Shown here piece after piece: positions 59,690-64,000 of a stretch of DNA of 64,000 nucleotides. This DNA comes from Halegenticoccus soli (GTDB lineage: Archaea; Halobacteriota; Halobacteria; Halobacteriales; Haloferacaceae). Below the pieces are notes generated by a model. It was not told where the DNA came from, made no database searches, and saw only the letters and a list, made by a program, of their open reading frames with translations. A program made the translations under genes and the position numbers. Where the stretch lies: positions 1-64,000 of the forward strand of contig NZ_PEND01000011.1 of the NCBI RefSeq assembly GCF_002844195.1, in the 5' to 3' direction. Each line of letters starts with the position of its first letter. The first letter of the stretch is position 1.

Positions 59690-59996
59690 CCCAGTCACTG
59701 TAAAACGTCGCTCACCGGAACCGTGATTCTAATCGACCTTAAGGTGGTAAGCGGGACCAAATTTGCCAATTCTCCGACGGACCCACGATTGGGACGGGTG
59801 AGACACTCACAATTGCCACGGGCTACAAGGACGTCGAGGCCGATATCATCTTGAACGAGAACAGGCGCCCTTGCTCAACAACGATGGGAACGACGTCGTT
59901 TCGATCCTCAATCCCGATGGACAGGTCGTCCTCCGCAGCGACACTGACGCTCACTGGGAATCTGACATTGATAATGGCTCCGAGGGTTCTGAATGA
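59690..59996 (+). pseudogene. Lamin-tail-domain protein fragment
   Basis: Two adjoining frames together spell the second half of a lamin-tail domain: K-V-V-S-G-T-K-F-A-N, then (shifted by one base near 59771) D-G-P-T-I-G-T-G-E-T-L-T-I-A-T-G, then after a further shift near 59867 N-N-D-G-N-D-V-V-S-I-L-N-P-D-G-Q-V-V, ending at a TGA at 59994-59996. The N-terminal half and any signal are absent. Lamin-tail domains occur in exported archaeal proteins, often with nucleases or surface proteins. Confidence 0.6.
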
Positions 59997-60706
59997 GGAG
60001 AAGAGACGTCAAACGACTCAGAGGGGTCAGAGAGTCTCTCAACGATTTAGACTTTTGACGCGGATTCTGACTCTGACTCAGACGGCAGAGCGGAATCAAG
60101 CCCGGCTCTGAGATGGAAGAAGATTGCTAGCTGACGGGGAATATTCACACACTTTTTGTCTGATCTCACGAACCTCACGCACGTCGTCGAACACCCATTC
60201 AAACCTATTCCAGGGATGGTGTTCTGCAGAGAGACCTCACTACCGCCGTCGCCCAACGCGGTCACTCGGAGGACACGATTCGGCGGCAGATAATGTCACT
60301 CTACGGAGTAGGGACAGAAGCAAAGAACCGAACGGTAACCTCCGACCGATGTAGCGACGACTAACCCCACACTATCCACGGAGGCCGTCTGGTAGTTGAG
60401 CTATCGTCGGTAGCCACTCGAGTCTGATATGTTCCGACCAGGTTATAGCAAGTGATAGAGGCCATATTATTATCCCTGGATATAGCCATATTCGGATCCA
60501 CCGAATGTTTCCTATGGAAACTGTCGTGGGTAGGTGATAGCGAACTTTGTAGTGCCTGGCGGAATCTCTCAGATAGATAGGAAAGGTGCTAAGTGAGTGT
60601 GAGATTATTGGTGGGCATAAGAAGGTCTGTCCCTGTGTAGTTTTTTCATTCCGAGAAAGACCCGGTGTAGAAGCACCGAGCCGGCCTTCTTATGGGGAAG
60701 AAAGCC
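59997..60706. other. AT-richer stretch with possible gene debris
   Basis: No complete gene is seen. Around 60217-60353 a plus-strand frame (G-V-L-Q-R-D-L-T-T-A-V-A-Q-R-G-H-S-E-D-T-I-R-R-Q) resembles a helix-turn-helix or replication-protein fragment, but it has no start and no upstream partner. A TATA-like CCATATTATTATCC lies at 60462-60475. The region looks like accumulated remnants. Confidence 0.3.
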
Positions 60707-60787
60707 ATGACAACCTGGACACCGAACACAGGTATCTCTTCGCGTATCGACGTCGAACGCCAGCGGCCCGACACGGGGGCAGGGTAG
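60707..60787 (+). CDS. Very small frame preceding the regulator operon
   Basis: A 26-codon frame starts ATG at 60707 and ends at the TAG just before the next ATG, with no gap. The product is polar (W-T-P-N-T-G at its start). Its head-to-tail arrangement with the 53-residue gene and the regulator suggests an operon of tiny genes, but size alone makes it uncertain. Confidence 0.3.
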   Translation: MTTWTPNTGISSRIDVERQRPDTGAG

Positions 60788-60949
60788 ATGCTCCTGTTTG
60801 AGACGGTCACAGTAGACGGCTACAGAAGCGTCAGCTACCACCTCGAAGTATCTCAACGTGGCAACTGTTTCCAGAGTGTGCTCGAGGTCGGGTTCAATCC
60901 AGACACGGGGCCTGCCGGACGAGAAGTAGAAGAGGGGGGCCGCCTATGA
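60788..60949 (+). CDS. 53-residue protein coupled to a winged-helix regulator
   Basis: This small protein begins M-L-L-F-E-T-V-T-V-D-G-Y-R-S-V and appears to be one beta-rich domain ending in an acidic tail. Its stop overlaps the following ATG (ATGA), so it is translated with the regulator. No family is known to me; a partner or small modulator of the regulator is possible. Confidence 0.45.
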   Translation: MLLFETVTVDGYRSVSYHLEVSQRGNCFQSVLEVGFNPDTGPAGREVEEGGRL

Positions 60950-61467
60950 GTGAGCGTGACGTCCCGGGCTCCAACTCCGACTCAGACTCCGACTTGGATT
61001 TTGAGGAGCTTGCCGACTGGTTAGGCCAGCACCGCTACGCGCTCATGACAGCCTTGTCGCGGACCGAGGGACGGGCGACCACGCGGACCCTCCGGCGGCG
61101 AACGGACGTCCCGCGCGGGAGCTTCTCGCACCACATGGAGCAGCTCGCCGAGTGGAACCTCGTCGTTGAGGCGGGCCGTGTGGAGACACACGGGCAGGGG
61201 TCGCCCTCTCGTGTATGGGAACTCACGCCCTGCGGCGAGGATTTCGTGGCCTATCTCCGAGCGACGGGCGCTGTTGAGGTTACGGGTGACGATATCACCG
61301 CCCTGAAAGAGCAGCTTGCGCGTCTCGAAGATCGACAGGATACTCTGGAAGAGCGACTCGAAAAGCTCCGAAAGACAACGAAAGAGGTCGTCGGCATGAT
61401 CGGCGAGAAAATCGACGACATAGAGGATCAAATCGATACGATCGACCCCGCTGAGACGCACGAGTGA
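60946..61467 (+). CDS. Winged-helix regulator with C-terminal coiled coil
   Basis: This 173-residue protein has an acidic S/D-rich start and a winged-helix domain from about residue 24 to 105 (T-R-T-L-R-R-R-T-D-V-P-R-G-S-F-S-H-H-M-E-Q-L recognition region, W-E-L-T-P-C-G-E-D wing). A heptad-patterned coiled coil follows (L-K-E-Q-L-A-R-L-E-D-R-Q-D-T-L-E-E-R-L) for dimerisation. It looks like a haloarchaeal plasmid- or island-type transcription regulator. It is the last gene of a three-gene group. Confidence 0.7.
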   Translation: MSERDVPGSNSDSDSDLDFEELADWLGQHRYALMTALSRTEGRATTRTLRRRTDVPRGSFSHHMEQLAEWNLVVEAGRVETHGQGSPSRVWELTPCGEDFVAYLRATGAVEVTGDDITALKEQLARLEDRQDTLEERLEKLRKTTKEVVGMIGEKIDDIEDQIDTIDPAETHE

Positions 61468-61618
61468 CTAACTTTGTCCTTGCTCACCGCGATTTACGCT
61501 GAATCCAGTCTGGACAGAGAATAGGCATCGACACAGCAGGAGGACTCTGAGGTGATCTCTCACCGGCAGAGATCTCCGGTGAACCGAGAGAAAAGACCAA
61601 GAAGAGCTGAATGCTTTG

Positions 61619-61849
61619 CTACGCAGGACTCATTCCCCAAGTGATGTGGTCCCAGAGCCGTTCGTAGAAGAAATAGACGACCGTTTTCAAGAACATTGAC
61701 GCAAGCCCGATATTCAACGCGGTGCTCGTATCACCGAGGAGATAGTATGCGACCGCGAATGTCACAGCGAGTGTGACCGCCCGGTACAGAATCGTCTTCG
61801 TCAGGACACGCATCCATCCTTGGTGTGCTCGCCGACAAATCATACTCAT
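61619..61849 (-). CDS. DUF2061 membrane protein
   Basis: This 76-residue protein matches DUF2061: K-T-I-L-Y-R-A-V-T at about residues 18-26, hydrophobic segments on either side of a short loop, then F-L-K-T-V-V-Y-F-F-Y-E-R-L-W-D. These small membrane proteins are widespread and uncharacterised. An alternative start at M13 (61813) would remove a basic leader and gives the usual family length. Confidence 0.8.
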   Translation of the reverse strand: MSMICRRAHQGWMRVLTKTILYRAVTLAVTFAVAYYLLGDTSTALNIGLASMFLKTVVYFFYERLWDHITWGMSPA

Positions 61850-61949
61850 TCACATCTCTGTGTGTATGAAAAAATATTCCGGAACGTCTCATCTTCCTGT
61901 ACGAAGGTGAGTGGTGACACGGTGTCAGAGGTCTGGCCGGAAACTCGCC

Positions 61950-62735
61950 TCAGCTGCCGGTACACACGGTCGAAACAAATTTTCGAAGGCGTCGACGAAC
62001 CGCATCGCCGTGCTTCTCGACAACGAGAGCCCGTGCGTGTGCCCCACCAGAATACGTGATGAGTTCTTTCGGCTCAGGGGCGTTCTCAGCGAGTGCGTGG
62101 CCGACGCGCACATACTCAGGGCGTTCATCTTCGCTGATCATGAAGAGGAGTCTCCCCTGAAGTTCCGACGCGTTTTCTGCGCCACCGTTCGCCGAAAGTG
62201 TAACTGTCCCGTCTACCGCGCCCGCTTCGGCTCGTACGTTCGCTTCAAGAGCTGCTTTCCCCCCGGTGCTCGCGCCAATGAGGAGTAACCGCGTCACATT
62301 CTGTTCGCGCCGCATGAACCGTATCGCACCGAGAACCGACTCGGTACGATTAGTGGGGTCCACCTCAGTTGTCAGCGCCAGATGGCCCAGCTGCGCATAC
62401 GTCTTCGCCTGCGGCCTCCAGATGTGGCGGTCCTTGTGGCTTTGCGGAATCAACACAATGCCACAGTCACCGGCCCCATAGAGCGTTCCTTCTAGTTCGG
62501 CCCCGTGTGTCGCTCGGAAGGAAACGCGTTGTGACCGAGGTGCCGCTGTGGAGTCTGGTGGCGCGTCAGCGCTCGATGGGGGCGGTGTCTGAGTGGAGGG
62601 AGATCCCGTGGTGGTGGTATTCTGAGAGCGCAGGGAACCGCGCGAGTCGAATACGCAGCCACTGAGTCCGCCGCTCACGACGAGTGCACCACTCGCTGCA
62701 AGCACGTCTCGCCGACGGAGCGCGCCACGGTCCAT
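61950..62735 (-). CDS. Alpha/beta-hydrolase-fold Tat lipoprotein
   Basis: This 261-residue protein has an R-R-R-D-V-L-A-A-S signal and an L-S-G-C lipobox (residues 7-27), then a T/S/P-rich linker. The alpha/beta hydrolase core has nucleophile S in I-G-A-S-T-G-G and a late histidine in Y-S-G-G-A-H-A-R that could be the third triad member. It is probably exported and lipid-anchored; the substrate (an ester or peptide) is unknown. The start at 62735 places the twin arginines near the N-terminus as expected. Confidence 0.72.
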   Translation of the reverse strand: MDRGALRRRDVLAASGALVVSGGLSGCVFDSRGSLRSQNTTTTGSPSTQTPPPSSADAPPDSTAAPRSQRVSFRATHGAELEGTLYGAGDCGIVLIPQSHKDRHIWRPQAKTYAQLGHLALTTEVDPTNRTESVLGAIRFMRREQNVTRLLLIGASTGGKAALEANVRAEAGAVDGTVTLSANGGAENASELQGRLLFMISEDERPEYVRVGHALAENAPEPKELITYSGGAHARALVVEKHGDAVRRRLRKFVSTVCTGS

Positions 62736-62889
62736 ATTCGAAACCGAGACGGTTATCGGTATTGTACGTTCTGGCGGTGTCGCTTCTCGGAGCGGACGGT
62801 GCGACCACTACATGCGGAGCGTCCGTTCGGTGGAGACGTCCGTGCTCGTCGTACGTCCCTGCAACTGACAATCAACGCCGTAGGGTGTG

Positions 62890-64000
62890 TTAATTGATTT
62901 CGGACCTTCCGCTCGACACCAACGATCCGACGTACGCGCGAATACGATCGAGCCATGGCGTATGACTTCCTCCGAGTTCGATGACCCCAATCTTCGCCAT
63001 GAAGAGATAGACGAGTAGCGAAAGGACGTAGACGAGCGGCGTTATAGCCACCTGCCACAGAAGCGTCGTCGTGAGGTCGATGCCGAGTGCCGCCCCCCAG
63101 ACTCGATTCACCGCCTGGAGGATACGGAAAAGCGGAACGTGAACCAGATAAATCCCGACGGCGTATCGTCCAACCGTCGGAAGCGTCGTATGTTCACCTA
63201 GCTCTGGATTCGACAGAGCATACGCAAAGAGCGCGAGGACAAAGAACACCGTCGAGACAGTGTACTCCGTCAAGACCACCGCTTGAGGAAGAGTGTGGTC
63301 ACGGAGTACATACCCGATGGCGTACTGCTCGAGTAGTTGAGTTACCAAGAAGAGACAGACCGCTCCGAGATAGATGTGACTCCGGTCTTCGCTCGGCGTC
63401 CAATCGACCGATCGAAGCTGAAATCCGAGAGCGACGTAGAAGAACCCGAAGAAGAGGGCATCCCGTGTGGGAAACGGAATCTCGAAGACGTGTTGGAAAT
63501 TCATCCCGATCAGCCCGAGAAGGTGGAGTACGGCTGCGACGGGCACCAGATAGCGCGTCTTCCCGACCCGAACGAAGAGTACGACGAAGCAGATGGAGAA
63601 AAAGAGGGCGGTCAGAAACCACAGCGGGACGCCGATAGCATCTCCGTAGTACAGTAACCCAGCCACGGAGAGGTCGCCGAGCCGATGAGCAACTAATGCA
63701 GCTGTGACGGGAGTATCTTGGATGAGAGCAACGCATGTCGTCGCTGCCAAGTAAAGCAGGATACCGAACAGATAGAGCGATCCCAATTTTTTGAATACAG
63801 TCCACAGTCGGGAAGTGACGGTATTGGCATCCACTGTTTTCGCGAGAAAATACCCAGACGCTGCGAAAAAGAACGGGACGTCGAATTGCCCAATGGTGTC
63901 CAACGCGAAGAAGACATAGTTTCCGTACGTCTCGAAGCCCTTGAACGGTTTCACGTGCGCAATGACGATGAAAAACATTGCGACAGCGCGCATTGTGTCG
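62890..64000 (-). CDS. Acyltransferase-3 family membrane protein (5' partial)
   Basis: About 370 residues with ten or so hydrophobic segments match the acyltransferase-3 family, which O-acylates surface polysaccharides or lipids. The catalytic-type histidine lies in F-F-I-V-I-A-H-V. The frame stays open past the ATG at 63993 with D-T-M-R-A-V-A-M-F-F, exactly the family's I-D-x-[LM]-R start, so the true start lies beyond the window edge. It is another surface-modification gene, on the same strand as the hydrolase. Confidence 0.82.
   Translation of the reverse strand, partial: DTMRAVAMFFIVIAHVKPFKGFETYGNYVFFALDTIGQFDVPFFFAASGYFLAKTVDANTVTSRLWTVFKKLGSLYLFGILLYLAATTCVALIQDTPVTAALVAHRLGDLSVAGLLYYGDAIGVPLWFLTALFFSICFVVLFVRVGKTRYLVPVAAVLHLLGLIGMNFQHVFEIPFPTRDALFFGFFYVALGFQLRSVDWTPSEDRSHIYLGAVCLFLVTQLLEQYAIGYVLRDHTLPQAVVLTEYTVSTVFFVLALFAYALSNPELGEHTTLPTVGRYAVGIYLVHVPLFRILQAVNRVWGAALGIDLTTTLLWQVAITPLVYVLSLLVYLFMAKIGVIELGGSHTPWLDRIRAYVGSLVSSGRSEIN

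Noticed and set aside
1-64000. CRISPR array, rRNA or replication origin
   Set aside because: No evenly spaced repeat-spacer array, no rRNA-like sequence, and no orc1/cdc6 gene with repeat clusters was seen.

Overview
The window is chromosomal DNA of a halophilic archaeon (class Halobacteria). The signs are GC-rich sequence with strongly acidic predicted proteins, twin-arginine signals on most exported proteins, archaeal TATA promoters, and haloarchaea-restricted families (HalOD1, HalX, DUF7344, DUF7563). The genus cannot be fixed from the sequence alone.

Layout. (1) 1-2.7 kb: end of an exported beta-helix protein, a HalOD1 protein, a small DUF7511-like protein and a VapC toxin with a damaged antitoxin. 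(2) 2.8-24.9 kb: first surface-glycan block. It holds a phosphodiesterase-like enzyme, a GT-C membrane protein, a GT2 and two GT4-type glycosyltransferases, an intact and a decayed Tat-exported beta-helix protein, DUF457 and DUF1616 membrane proteins, and a run of nucleotide-sugar genes (DegT aminotransferase, Gfo/Idh oxidoreductase, left-handed beta-helix acetyltransferase, two UDP-sugar dehydrogenases, a DUF354 GT-B protein). Together these look like a WbpA/B/E/D-type route to a UDP-2,3-diacetamido-uronic acid. An IS605-type remnant and a broken HalX regulator/kinase pair interrupt the block. (3) 25-39.9 kb: redox block. It holds an aldehyde:ferredoxin oxidoreductase homologue without its Fe-S cysteines, several tiny overlapping genes, a DyP-peroxidase-like lipoprotein, and a membrane-bound, outward-facing formate dehydrogenase (alpha, beta, membrane protein, cytochrome b). 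A TorD chaperone and an HdrA/MvhD-like multi-cluster protein are transcribed divergently from it. (4) 40-53 kb: second glycan block, with the UDP-GlcNAc pathway (glmS, glmM-type, glmU-type), an asparagine-synthase-like protein, a CapA-family protein and a Wzx-like flippase. Two DUF7344 regulators flank part of it. (5) 53-64 kb: accessory region, partly AT-rich and full of debris: two NodB-like lipoproteins, a sequon-rich low-complexity membrane protein, an IS6 transposase relic, an IS605-type relic, a lamin-tail-domain relic, a small regulator operon, DUF2061, an alpha/beta-hydrolase lipoprotein and an acyltransferase-3 protein running off the end.

Together the genes make activated amino sugars and uronic acids, assemble and flip glycans, and decorate the cell surface. 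The most unexpected shared signal is a promoter architecture, TTA(G/C) exactly 11 bp upstream of ATWATAAWG. It precedes many of the glycan genes, including glmS and the glmU-type gene, where 22 of 25 bases are identical. The formate dehydrogenase locus with its HdrA/MvhD-like partner is the most interesting metabolic unit.
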